Below the pieces are notes generated by a model. That model was not told where the DNA came from. It saw only the letters and a program-made list of their open reading frames with translations, and searched no databases. A DNA stretch of 12,545 nt from Gemmatimonadota bacterium (lineage in GTDB: Bacteria; Latescibacterota; UBA2968; UBA8231): the NCBI GenBank assembly GCA_026706505.1, contig JAPOYQ010000284.1, positions 3,652 to 16,196 of the forward strand, written 5' to 3'. Of this stretch, positions 1-6,589 are shown one piece after another (within the stretch, counting starts at the first letter, position 1; each line of letters opens with the position of its first letter). A program made the translations under genes and the position numbers.

Positions 1-1152
1 ACGAACAGCACCGACGTCGGTGCCTGCATCGACTTGGGCGGCGTCGATGGCCTTCTCCACATTACCGACATGTCGTGGGGACGCGTCAACCACCCCTCGG
101 AGTTGGTCTCCATTGGCGACCGCATCAAGGTCAAGGTGCTCAGCTACGATCGCAAACGCGAGCGCATCTCCTTGGGGCTTAAGCAGCTAACGGCTCATCC
201 GTGGGAAAACATCGAGAAGAAGTATCCGATTGAGAGCCAAGTTCGCGGCAAGGTGGTCTCCATCACCGACTACGGTGCCTTCGTCGAGCTAGAAGAGGGC
301 ATCGAGGGCCTAGTCCACATCTCCGAGATGTCCTGGACCCAGCACGTGCGCCATCCCTCCAAGCTGGTCGACATCGGCGACATCGTCGAGGTGAAGGTGC
401 TCAAGATCGACAGCGAGAACCAGAAGATATCGCTCGGCATGAAGCAAACCGAGGACGATCCGTGGGATACCCTCGACGCCAAGTACCCCCCCGGTACCAA
501 GATCGAGGGCACGGTATGCAGCCTGACCAACTTTGGGGCCTTCATCGAGATCGAGGACAACATCGACGGGCTAGTGCACATTTCGGATATGTCTTGGACT
601 AAGCGCATTCGCCAAGCCAGCGAAATGTTCAAAAAGGGCGACGTAATCCCCGTAGTCGTCTCCGAAATCGACATCAAGCGCCGCCGCATCTCGCTCAGCC
701 ACAAGGATGCCTTTGAAAACCCCTGGCCTCGCTTCGCCGAGCAGTACGCAGTAGGCGTCGAGGTGCGAGGCTCGATCTCGCGGATCCTCGAGCGCGGCAT
801 CGTCGTCTCGCTCGTCGATGAAGTCGATGGGTTCGTGCCGCTGTCGCAGTTGGCTATCGACGGGTTGCAAACTCCGCGCCAGAGCTTTGCCGAAGGGCAG
901 GAGCTTCCGCTGGAGGTCATCGAATTCGATAAGAATCAGAAAAAGATCGTTCTCAGCGTACGCGAGTACTTTAAGGACAAGGATCAAGCCGAGTACGAAG
1001 CCTACTTAGCCGAGCATCCCGTCCAAGAGGTCGCCGCCGAGGAGACCACTGCCGACAAGGACGACGAGATGGAGAGCTGGGGAGACGTCCACGACGCCGA
1101 GCAAGGTGCCGAGCAAGACGCCGAGCAAGACGCCGAGCAAGACAAGTCGTAA
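1..1152 (+). CDS. rpsA: 30S ribosomal protein S1, C-terminal part (5' end outside window)
   Basis: S1 binds mRNA on the small ribosomal subunit and helps recruit and unwind messages, especially those without a strong Shine-Dalgarno. The frame is open from base 1, so the gene begins before the window; the TTG at 34 is internal and not a start. Visible are the end of one S1 (OB-fold) repeat and three complete ones, with the recurring pattern GAF(V/I)E - DGLVHIS(D/E)MSW - GD - ISLG/ISLS, joined by linkers of the type DPW/NPW. These correspond to the last four of the usual six repeats. The last repeat is more divergent (DGFVPLSQL). An acidic low-complexity tail of about 50 residues follows, ending in four DAEQ-like units. 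A strong terminator lies just after the stop. Identification is very secure; the missing 5' end is only a window effect. Confidence 0.95.
   Translation, partial: TNSTDVGACIDLGGVDGLLHITDMSWGRVNHPSELVSIGDRIKVKVLSYDRKRERISLGLKQLTAHPWENIEKKYPIESQVRGKVVSITDYGAFVELEEGIEGLVHISEMSWTQHVRHPSKLVDIGDIVEVKVLKIDSENQKISLGMKQTEDDPWDTLDAKYPPGTKIEGTVCSLTNFGAFIEIEDNIDGLVHISDMSWTKRIRQASEMFKKGDVIPVVVSEIDIKRRRISLSHKDAFENPWPRFAEQYAVGVEVRGSISRILERGIVVSLVDEVDGFVPLSQLAIDGLQTPRQSFAEGQELPLEVIEFDKNQKKIVLSVREYFKDKDQAEYEAYLAEHPVQEVAAEETTADKDDEMESWGDVHDAEQGAEQDAEQDAEQDKS
1093..1140 (+). repeat. 12-bp tandem repeat encoding DAEQ x4 in the S1 tail
   Basis: Four head-to-tail copies of gacgccgagcaa (1093, 1105, 1117, 1129) occur in frame. 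The second copy starts ggt instead of gac, giving GAEQ. Near-identity at synonymous positions suggests recent slippage expansion. The result is an acidic, glutamine-containing, probably disordered end of ribosomal protein S1. Confidence 0.9.
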
Positions 1153-1172
1153 GCCCCGCAGCAACAACCAAG

Positions 1173-1213
1173 CGCGGTGGGACGAACAATCGTTCCACCG
1201 CGTTTTTATTTTT
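1173..1213 (+). terminator. Strong intrinsic terminator after rpsA
   Basis: The stem is 1173-1185 paired with 1190-1202: 13 base pairs with one G-U wobble (1181/1194), closed by a four-base loop acaa at 1186-1189. An 11-base T-rich tract (TTTTTATTTTT) follows at 1203-1213. It sits 20 bases after the rpsA stop and ends 31 bases before the mutS start. Confidence 0.93.
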
Positions 1214-1244
1214 GCCAACCCCAACCCCCTAACCCGCCCGAATC

Positions 1245-3869
1245 ATGCTATCGAGAACCAAACTCACGCCGGCGATGGAGCAGTACATGCACTTTAAGCG
1301 TCAGCACCCCGACGCGATTCTCTTCTTCCGCATGGGCGACTTCTACGAGATGTTCTGCGACGACGCCAAAGAGGCCGCGCGCCTGCTGGGCCTCACCCTG
1401 ACCTCGCGCCCCGCCGGCAAATCCGGCGACCTGCCCCTCGCCGGCGTGCCCCATCACGCCATGGAAGGCTATCTGGCCAAACTCATCCAGCTCGGGCGCA
1501 AGGTCGCCATCTGCGAGCAGGTCGAAGATCCCAAAAAGGCCAAGGGCGTAGTCAAGCGCGATGTAGTCGAGGTCGTCTCCCCGGGCACTGCGCTCTCCGA
1601 CGCCATGCTCGACCAGCAGCGCAACAACTTCCTCGTCGGCCTCTGCGCACACGCCGGCCGCGTCGGCCTCGCCAGCGTCGATTTGTCAACCGGGGACTTC
1701 TCGCTCGACGAGATCCCCGACAGCGATCTCGCCGACGAGCTAGAGAGCTTAGGACCAGCCGAGTTGCTGCCCATCGCCGAAGGACCCGCCGAACAGTGGG
1801 TCGCCACCCTGCAACACGCCCTGCCGCACGTGGCGCTCAGCCGCCTCGCGGACTGGCACTTTGCCGCCGACACTGCGTACGAAACCCTCACCAGCCAGCT
1901 CCGCGTCCAGACGCTGAAGGGCTTTGGCTGCGAGGACATGGAAGCTGCCATCCGCGCCGGTGGGGCGACAGTGGCCTATTTACGCGACAACCAGCGCGGT
2001 GCAGTCGAGCACATCAACCGCCTTCAGCGCAAGTACCGCGAGCACTTTGCCCTCATCGACGCCACGGCCCAGCGCAACCTAGAACTCCTCGCCAATCGCC
2101 AAGACGGGGGCCGCGCCAACACCTTACTCGAAATCCTCGACCGCACCCGCACCCCCATGGGCGCGCGTCTGCTGCGCCAATGGGTAGCCCAGCCGCTCAA
2201 GTCCCCGCCCTTAATCAGCGCCCGCTTAGAGGCCGTTGACGAACTCCTCCACCAGCGCGAGATCCGCCGCACCCTCGGCCAATGCCTAGAGCAGGTCGGC
2301 GACCTAGAGCGGCTGATCGCGCGGATCTGCTGCCTGCGGGCCAACGCCCGCGACATGGTGGCCCTCGCCCGCTCGCTCGACCTCGCGCCCGCCATTGGCA
2401 CCGCGCTATCCCCGGCGCAGAGTGCGCTCTTGCAAGAGCTATGCTCCAAGGGGCTGCCCGACGTCAGCGAGTTAGTCGCCGAAATCCTCGGTGCCCTAGT
2501 TGACGCACCTCCAGCGACCCTGACCGACGGCGGCCTAATCCGCGACGGCTATCACCCTGACGTCGATCAACTGCGGCAGATCGCCCGCGGCGGCAAGGAC
2601 TACATCGCCCGCTTGCAGGCTACCGAGCGCGAGCGCACTGGCATTGCCTCGCTCAAGATCGGCTACAACCAAGTCTTTGGCTACTACATCGAAATCAGCA
2701 AGGCCAACCTCGACAAAACCCCCGAGGAGTACCATCGCAAACAGACCTTGGCCAACGCCGAGCGCTTCATCACGCCCGAGCTAAAGGAGTACGAGGAAAA
2801 GGTCCTAGGGGCCGAAGACCGCCTCAAAGAGCTGGAGAACGAGCTGTTCTTAGCCCTGCGCGACCGCGCCGCCCGCTGGACGCCCCAAGTCCAGCAGATC
2901 GCCCGCGCGATCGCGCGCATCGACGTGCTGTATTCCCTCGCCGAAGTCGCCGAGAGCGAATCCTACACCCGGCCCCAAGTTGACGACGGCCAGCTAATCG
3001 ACATCCGCGACGGCCGCCACCCAGTCGTCGAGCGCCAACTCCGCACGGGCAGCTTCGTGCCCAACGATGTGCGCCTCGATGCCAACGGCGCACAGATCAT
3101 GCTCATCACCGGCCCGAATATGGCCGGCAAGAGCACCATCATCCGCCAAGTGGGTCTCATCGCGCTGATGGCGCAGATGGGTAGCTTCGTCCCCGCGCGC
3201 CAAGCCACCATTGGCGTGGTCGATCGCATCTTCACTCGCGTGGGCGCGTCCGACAACCTCGCCGGTGGCGAGAGCACCTTCATGGTGGAGATGCACGAGG
3301 CCGCCAATATCCTCAACAACGCCACCAGCCGCAGTCTGCTCCTCATCGACGAGCTCGGCCGCGGCACGAGCACCTTCGACGGCCTGAGTATCGCCTGGGC
3401 CATCGTCGAATACTTGCACCAGCACCGCGAGGTCCACCCGCGCACCCTCTTTGCCACGCACTACCACGAGATGACCGAACTCGAAAGCCACCTAGAGCGC
3501 GTTGTCAACTTCAACGTGCAAGTGCGCGAAGAAGGCGATCACGTGGTATTCCTCCACCGCCTAGCCCCGGGGTCTGCCGACCAAAGCTACGGCATCAATG
3601 TCGCGCAGATGGCCGGGATGCCGGGCCAAGTCGTCGCGCGCGCCCAAGAAATTCTCGCCCGCCTCGAAAAAGACCAGATCGACACCAAGGACATCCATAG
3701 CCCAGACGTGCCTCCGTCGGCTCCGCGACCCCAGCTCGACCTTTTTCCTGCGCCTGCGGACGCGCCGTGGGTGGCGGAGTTGCGGGACATGGACCTCAGC
3801 CAGATTACGCCGCTTCAGGCGTTGCTCAAGCTGAATGAGTGGAAAGAAAAAATTAAGAATGGGGAATGA
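1245..3869 (+). CDS. mutS: DNA mismatch repair protein MutS
   Basis: MutS recognises mismatches and small loops in DNA and, through its ATPase, recruits MutL. The 874-residue length matches the MutS1 family (E. coli 853). The N-terminal mismatch-reading motif GDFYEMF is present with the intercalating F33 and E35. The ATPase shows Walker A GPNMAGKST at 623-631, the signature region GASDNLAGGEST from 667, Walker B DE at 702-703, and the H-loop THYHE at 738-742. The C-terminal tail has QLDLF (830-834), which resembles a sliding-clamp-binding motif, followed by the conserved final helical stretch. ATG 1245 is preferred because it leaves the usual short N-terminus before LTPAMEQY; Met11 (1275) is the alternative. 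Neither has a Shine-Dalgarno. No promoter is evident in the 31 C-rich bases between the rpsA terminator and the start. Confidence 0.97.
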   Translation: MLSRTKLTPAMEQYMHFKRQHPDAILFFRMGDFYEMFCDDAKEAARLLGLTLTSRPAGKSGDLPLAGVPHHAMEGYLAKLIQLGRKVAICEQVEDPKKAKGVVKRDVVEVVSPGTALSDAMLDQQRNNFLVGLCAHAGRVGLASVDLSTGDFSLDEIPDSDLADELESLGPAELLPIAEGPAEQWVATLQHALPHVALSRLADWHFAADTAYETLTSQLRVQTLKGFGCEDMEAAIRAGGATVAYLRDNQRGAVEHINRLQRKYREHFALIDATAQRNLELLANRQDGGRANTLLEILDRTRTPMGARLLRQWVAQPLKSPPLISARLEAVDELLHQREIRRTLGQCLEQVGDLERLIARICCLRANARDMVALARSLDLAPAIGTALSPAQSALLQELCSKGLPDVSELVAEILGALVDAPPATLTDGGLIRDGYHPDVDQLRQIARGGKDYIARLQATERERTGIASLKIGYNQVFGYYIEISKANLDKTPEEYHRKQTLANAERFITPELKEYEEKVLGAEDRLKELENELFLALRDRAARWTPQVQQIARAIARIDVLYSLAEVAESESYTRPQVDDGQLIDIRDGRHPVVERQLRTGSFVPNDVRLDANGAQIMLITGPNMAGKSTIIRQVGLIALMAQMGSFVPARQATIGVVDRIFTRVGASDNLAGGESTFMVEMHEAANILNNATSRSLLLIDELGRGTSTFDGLSIAWAIVEYLHQHREVHPRTLFATHYHEMTELESHLERVVNFNVQVREEGDHVVFLHRLAPGSADQSYGINVAQMAGMPGQVVARAQEILARLEKDQIDTKDIHSPDVPPSAPRPQLDLFPAPADAPWVAELRDMDLSQITPLQALLKLNEWKEKIKNGE

Positions 3870-3920
3870 GGCTGGGTTCCTGTATAGTAAACCTTGGGAA
3901 GATCAACAGGAGCGCATCCG

Positions 3921-4229
3921 ATGATACCTATTGTCGAGGAACGGGTCGGCGAGTTGCAGCAACTCTGCATCCGTCATCGCGTTCTGCGGCTTGACTTGTT
4001 CGGCTCGGCTGCCACCGGCAACTACCAAGGGCGCGAAAGCGACTTGGACTTCTTGGTTGAATTCCAAACGCTGCCCTCGGGAGAATACGCCAACGCCTAC
4101 TTCGGGCTGCTGGAGGCGCTGGAATTGCTCTTTGGACACCCGGTGGATCTCGTCGTCGATTCGGCCATCAAGAATCCCTTCTTCCGGCAACGCGTTGACG
4201 AGACTAGGACGCTGCTCTATGCAGCTTGA
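3921..4229 (+). CDS. MntA-type minimal nucleotidyltransferase (antitoxin of a HepT/MNT module)
   Basis: This 102-residue protein has the minimal nucleotidyltransferase fold signature: LFGSA with G28-S29, then D41-L-D43 in SDLDFLVEF, and a third acidic site in the HPVDLVVD stretch. The spacing between GS and DxD is 11 residues. In characterised MntA/HepT pairs, MntA is an antitoxin that AMPylates and inactivates the HepT ribonuclease. The ATG at 3921 is chosen because AGGAG (3908-3912) lies 8 bases before it; a TTG at 3894 is open in frame but has no such support. The next gene, hepT-like, starts at 4219 and overlaps this gene by 11 bases, the usual arrangement, but it is truncated. Whether the orphaned antitoxin still has a role is unknown. 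Base composition is somewhat less GC-rich than mutS. Confidence 0.88.
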   Translation: MIPIVEERVGELQQLCIRHRVLRLDLFGSAATGNYQGRESDLDFLVEFQTLPSGEYANAYFGLLEALELLFGHPVDLVVDSAIKNPFFRQRVDETRTLLYAA

Positions 4230-4350
4230 AGCGCGGAAATATCTGTACGACATCCAGCAAGCTGCAGGCTTACTGGATGAATTCGTTACCGGCAAGACTT
4301 TTGCCGATTACCAGCACGACGCCATGCTGCGAGCCGCAGTGAGAGCGTGA
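4219..4350 (+). pseudogene. Truncated HepT-like (DUF86) toxin remnant
   Basis: The 43-codon frame starts MQLEARKYLYDIQQA and runs to LRAAVR-A-stop. It matches the first third of HepT/DUF86 proteins, which are normally about 110-120 residues: an N-terminal helix, a KTFADY-type turn, and the start of the LRAAVERQ-type helix. Similarity stops at 4350. None of the three forward frames downstream continues a HepT-like protein, so this is a loss of sequence, not a single frameshift. The catalytic RX4-6HY motif lies in the missing C-terminus, so no ribonuclease activity is expected. It overlaps the MntA-type gene by 11 bases. The break falls close to where the AT-rich reverse transcriptase segment begins, so insertion of that segment is a plausible cause (inference). 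Confidence 0.75.
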
Positions 4351-4447
4351 CCGCACCTTCGCCGCTATACAGGATATGTTATTGTCTACGTTGGTGTCGG
4401 AGAGCTTACGGGTAAGGTGAGAAAAAATACATAGGGAACATGTTCTA
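4351..4447 (+). other. Junction and leader upstream of the reverse transcriptase
   Basis: These 97 bases separate the HepT remnant from the reverse transcriptase start, and composition drops from GC-rich to AT-rich across them. Small pairable elements are present: CTTAC 4405-4409 with GTAAG 4412-4416, and CACCTT 4354-4359 with AAGGTG 4414-4419 (mutually exclusive). A Shine-Dalgarno-like AGGGA (4433-4437) lies 10 bases before ATG 4448. A perfect 10-bp palindrome GAACATGTTC (4436-4445) overlaps it. I see no convincing -35/-10 pair and no gene. Some defence-associated reverse transcriptases use an adjacent noncoding RNA; this stretch is short for one and shows only weak pairing. Confidence 0.5.
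4436..4445. promoter_or_regulatory. Perfect palindrome GAACATGTTC at the reverse transcriptase ribosome-binding region
   Basis: A 10-bp perfect palindrome ends two bases before the ATG at 4448 and overlaps the AGGGA at 4433-4437. Its position could suit an operator or translational control. It is not a Bacillus-type LexA box, which needs four bases between GAAC and GTTC; here there are two. Confidence 0.35.
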
Positions 4448-5941
4448 ATGGCCGAAGCAAAAAGGCGCTCCATCATTGAGCTATCTTGTGATGAGGCACG
4501 GGAATTTCTTCTCAAGCAAGAAAGCTACTGTACCATTGAACTGCCTCCATATTTTAAATTCGATGAGCTGATAAGCAGCATTACCCAAGTGCTTGAAGGA
4601 AAGTCTCTATCAGATCTCCAGAACAGTTGCTTGCCGCAAGACATTGAGGATGTAAATTATCGTATTCTGAACAACAAAGATGGAAGGTATGAATGGCGTC
4701 CTTTAGAGCTTATCCATCCAGCATTGTACATTTCGCTCGTCAATAACATGACTGAGCACTGGGAACCGATCATCGGTCGATTCCACTATTTTAGAAATAA
4801 CGCCAAAATCAAGTGTCTAAGCCTACCTGTTGAACCATTGACAGATGAAAAAGATAAAGCCGGACAGATAAGTCATTGGTGGGAGGAAGTTGAACAGAAA
4901 TCAATTGAATTGTCCATGGATTACGAATTCATAATCCATACGGATATTGTAGACTGCTACGCTGCATTTTACACTCATGCAATACCATGGGCGCTTCACA
5001 GAAAATCAGAAGCGAAAAAAATGCGGGATGAGAAATATTTGATTGGGAACATTATCGATAAATGTATTAGGAGTATGAGACAAGGGCAAACCAACGGTAT
5101 TCCTCAAGGTTCTGTTTTAATGGACTTTATAGCTGAGATAGTGCTTGGCTATGCAGATACTACGTTAACAGAAAGAATCAATTGCCAAAAAATCAAAGAT
5201 TATCAGATTCTTCGGTATCGGGATGATTACCGCATCTTTGTGAATAGCCCTCAGGATGGAGAACGCATTCTCAAATGTCTTACAGAGGTAATGATTGAAT
5301 TAGGACTGAGTTTGAACCCCGTAAAAACCAGTACAAGCAGTGAGGTAATACAGTCTTCTATAAAAGACGACAAGCTTAATTGGATACTTAGAAAGCAGAT
5401 CGATAAGAAACTGCAAAGTCACTTGTTGATCATCCATCAGCATAGCATGAAATATCCTAATGCTGGAAGCTTGGTGAATGCTATGTGTGATTACCACGAA
5501 CGTCTTCGTAAAATAGACAAGTGCGGCTTTTCATTACCGTTAATCGCCATTATAGTTGACATTGCGTATCGTAATCCAAGAACGTACGCTATCTCTGCTG
5601 CAATATTGAGTAAACTCATTAGCTTTCTTGAGACTAAATGCGAAAAGCAGAAAGTCATAGAAAAGATCCTACAGAAATTCTCTCATATTCCGAATACTGG
5701 ACATATGAAGATATGGCTCCAGAGAGTCAGTTATCTAATCGATCCTAATATATACTTCGATGAGCGTCTTTGTCGGTTAGTATGTCAGGAAGATGTACAA
5801 ATATGGAATAATGATTGGATATCATCGAAGAATCTGCTGAAGGCAATCGATCCAAAAGAGATGGTCGATAGGGAAAAACTCGATGCTATCACTCCTGTTG
5901 TTTCTTCTGAGGAAGTTCAACTGTGGGCTAGTTATCCTTGA
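4448..5941 (+). CDS. Defence-associated-type reverse transcriptase (Abi/unknown-group class)
   Basis: This 497-residue reverse transcriptase has the palm motifs intact: motif A TDIVDCY with D166, followed by the YTHAIPWALH stretch common in abortive-infection/unknown-group enzymes; motif B NGIPQGS (217-222 region); and motif C YRDD at 257-260, with both catalytic aspartates. The N-terminus (about 1-150) has no recognised accessory domain. Residues from about 310 to 497 are helical and leucine-rich, like the C-terminal helical domain of these enzymes. There is no group II intron maturase/endonuclease domain and no retron msr/msd region that I can see. I judge it full length. Proteins of this class typically act in phage defence, sometimes by making DNA without a conventional template. 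I am not sure of the DRT subtype. The gene is clearly AT-richer than its surroundings and has a good AGGGA before ATG 4448: signs of horizontal transfer. No partner gene is obvious apart from the in-frame TPR remnant downstream. Confidence 0.87.
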   Translation: MAEAKRRSIIELSCDEAREFLLKQESYCTIELPPYFKFDELISSITQVLEGKSLSDLQNSCLPQDIEDVNYRILNNKDGRYEWRPLELIHPALYISLVNNMTEHWEPIIGRFHYFRNNAKIKCLSLPVEPLTDEKDKAGQISHWWEEVEQKSIELSMDYEFIIHTDIVDCYAAFYTHAIPWALHRKSEAKKMRDEKYLIGNIIDKCIRSMRQGQTNGIPQGSVLMDFIAEIVLGYADTTLTERINCQKIKDYQILRYRDDYRIFVNSPQDGERILKCLTEVMIELGLSLNPVKTSTSSEVIQSSIKDDKLNWILRKQIDKKLQSHLLIIHQHSMKYPNAGSLVNAMCDYHERLRKIDKCGFSLPLIAIIVDIAYRNPRTYAISAAILSKLISFLETKCEKQKVIEKILQKFSHIPNTGHMKIWLQRVSYLIDPNIYFDERLCRLVCQEDVQIWNNDWISSKNLLKAIDPKEMVDREKLDAITPVVSSEEVQLWASYP

Positions 5942-6025
5942 TTAATCCCAAGCCTTATCAAATTTGGATCGTCACCGAGTCTAAAGCCCAGCTATCACTT
6001 CTCGCCCCAGAGTATCGAGAGTTCG

Positions 6026-6238
6026 AACGACGATTATAACCAAGCCATCCAACTGAAACCAAATCTTGCCGACGCCTACTACAACCGAGGGAACACGAAG
6101 ATCAGACTGGGCCGAATAAACGAAGCGCGACAGGATTTCAAAAAGGCACGTGACTTAGCATATGAGGCCGGCAATGCCAGCCTCATTGCCTTGGCGGAAC
6201 AGCGTTTGCGAAAATTCGACAACCAAGAAGGCGAATGA
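6026..6238 (+). pseudogene. Start-less TPR-protein 3' fragment
   Basis: Frame 2 encodes about 70 residues ending at TGA 6236-6238. They comprise the second helix of one tetratricopeptide repeat (DYNQAIQLKPN), one full repeat (LADAYYNRGN - LGRINEARQDFKKARDLA) and a C-terminal cap (AGNASLIALAEQRLRKF) typical of the ends of TPR proteins in which LKPNxADAYYNRGN repeats are strung together. No ATG or GTG occurs in frame from the reverse transcriptase stop to here. The frame is the same as that of the reverse transcriptase and stays open from just after its TGA (5942) to 6238; the first ~28 codons (5942-6025) do not resemble TPR. Most likely this is the surviving 3' end of an older TPR gene cut by insertion of the reverse transcriptase segment. 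A readthrough extension is a less likely alternative. Confidence 0.7.
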
Positions 6239-6251
6239 CTTATTTCAATAG

Positions 6252-6476
6252 TCAGCCCCTAGGCGGGAACGGGTCGTTTCCGTAAGAGTTGCGTTCCCGA
6301 ATACGGCCATCCTTTCCGTGGACGAACATTTCGCTACCTTGGTTCTGGGCGATCGCGCGCGCGGCGTCAATGGCCTCGCGCTGAGTATGATGAACCGAGC
6401 TAGCGCGCTGGCTACCGGCTCCCCTGACAGCCCATTCGCCGTCGTGAGGAACGACATGCTGATTGCGTTTCGCCAT
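6252..6476 (-). CDS. DUF2188 family small protein
   Basis: This 74-residue protein starts MAKRNQHVVPHDGEWAV, contains the TQREAIDAARAIAQNQGSEMFVHGKDGRI core, and ends SYGNDPFPPRG. These are the hallmarks of the DUF2188 family, whose biochemical role is not known to me. The ATG at 6476 is supported by AGGAG on the - strand (6486-6490) with 9 bases between. It is transcribed divergently from the Xre/ImmA gene, and a - strand TTGACA (6576-6571) with TATGCT 17 bases further on provides a promoter. The stop is 13 bases past the TPR fragment stop on the other strand, so the two are convergent. Its length matches the family and it appears intact. Confidence 0.85.
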   Translation of the reverse strand: MAKRNQHVVPHDGEWAVRGAGSQRASSVHHTQREAIDAARAIAQNQGSEMFVHGKDGRIRERNSYGNDPFPPRG

Positions 6477-6501
6477 TATAGTAATCTCCTAATAGATATT
6501 T

Positions 6502-6521
6502 CTTGCAGATCATCCTGCAAG
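6502..6521. promoter_or_regulatory. 7-bp inverted repeat in the DUF2188 leader
   Basis: CTTGCAG (6502-6508) and CTGCAAG (6515-6521) are perfect arms separated by 6 bases. If the - strand promoter at 6548-6576 is used, this falls in the 5' untranslated region, 11 bases upstream of the DUF2188 Shine-Dalgarno. It could act as an RNA hairpin or as a second protein-binding site. Confidence 0.55.
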
Positions 6522-6527
6522 GTTTGA

Positions 6528-6576
6528 TTGAGCATGTTTACATTTATAGCATATATTTTAAAAATGTAAATGTCAA
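6528..6576. promoter_or_regulatory. Overlapping divergent promoters with a 9-bp inverted-repeat operator
   Basis: TTTACATTT (6537-6545) and AAATGTAAA (6562-6570) form a perfect inverted repeat with 16 bases between the arms. On the + strand, TTGAGC 6528-6533 and TATATT 6552-6557 (18-base spacer) can drive the Xre/ImmA gene. On the - strand, a consensus TTGACA (6576-6571) and TATGCT (6553-6548), 17 bases apart, can drive the DUF2188 gene. The two promoters overlap and both -10 elements lie between the operator arms. Binding of the Xre-family regulator here would be expected to control both genes, including its own (inference). Confidence 0.65.
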
Positions 6577-6589
6577 GGTCAGGAGCCAC

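Larger units (their letters stand above)
3878..4374. repeat. 10-bp perfect inverted repeat bracketing the MntA/HepT remnant
   Basis: TCCTGTATAG at 3878-3887 is the exact reverse complement of CTATACAGGA at 4365-4374. The two arms lie just outside the MntA gene and the HepT remnant. No target-site duplication is visible next to the arms. The left arm also contains the TATAGT that could serve as a -10 for the MntA gene, so one arm may be conserved for another reason or the match may be chance. Confidence 0.4.

Noticed and set aside
270..987. Long - strand open frames opposite rpsA (216 and 138 codons)
   Set aside because: They mirror the S1 repeats in a GC-rich gene, show no domain and have no ribosome-binding site. 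rpsA on the + strand explains the region.
1469..3491. Several - strand frames of 130-165 codons opposite mutS
   Set aside because: Low-complexity Arg/Ser/Ala-rich shadows of a certain gene; no family pattern.
4436..4445. LexA (SOS) box at the start of the reverse transcriptase
   Set aside because: GAAC and GTTC are separated by two bases, not the four of the Bacillus-type box, and no E. coli-type CTG-N10-CAG is present.
4351..4447. Retron-like msr/msd noncoding RNA before the reverse transcriptase
   Set aside because: Only 97 bases, with short and mutually exclusive pairings; no flanking a1/a2 inverted repeats; the enzyme motifs are not retron-like.
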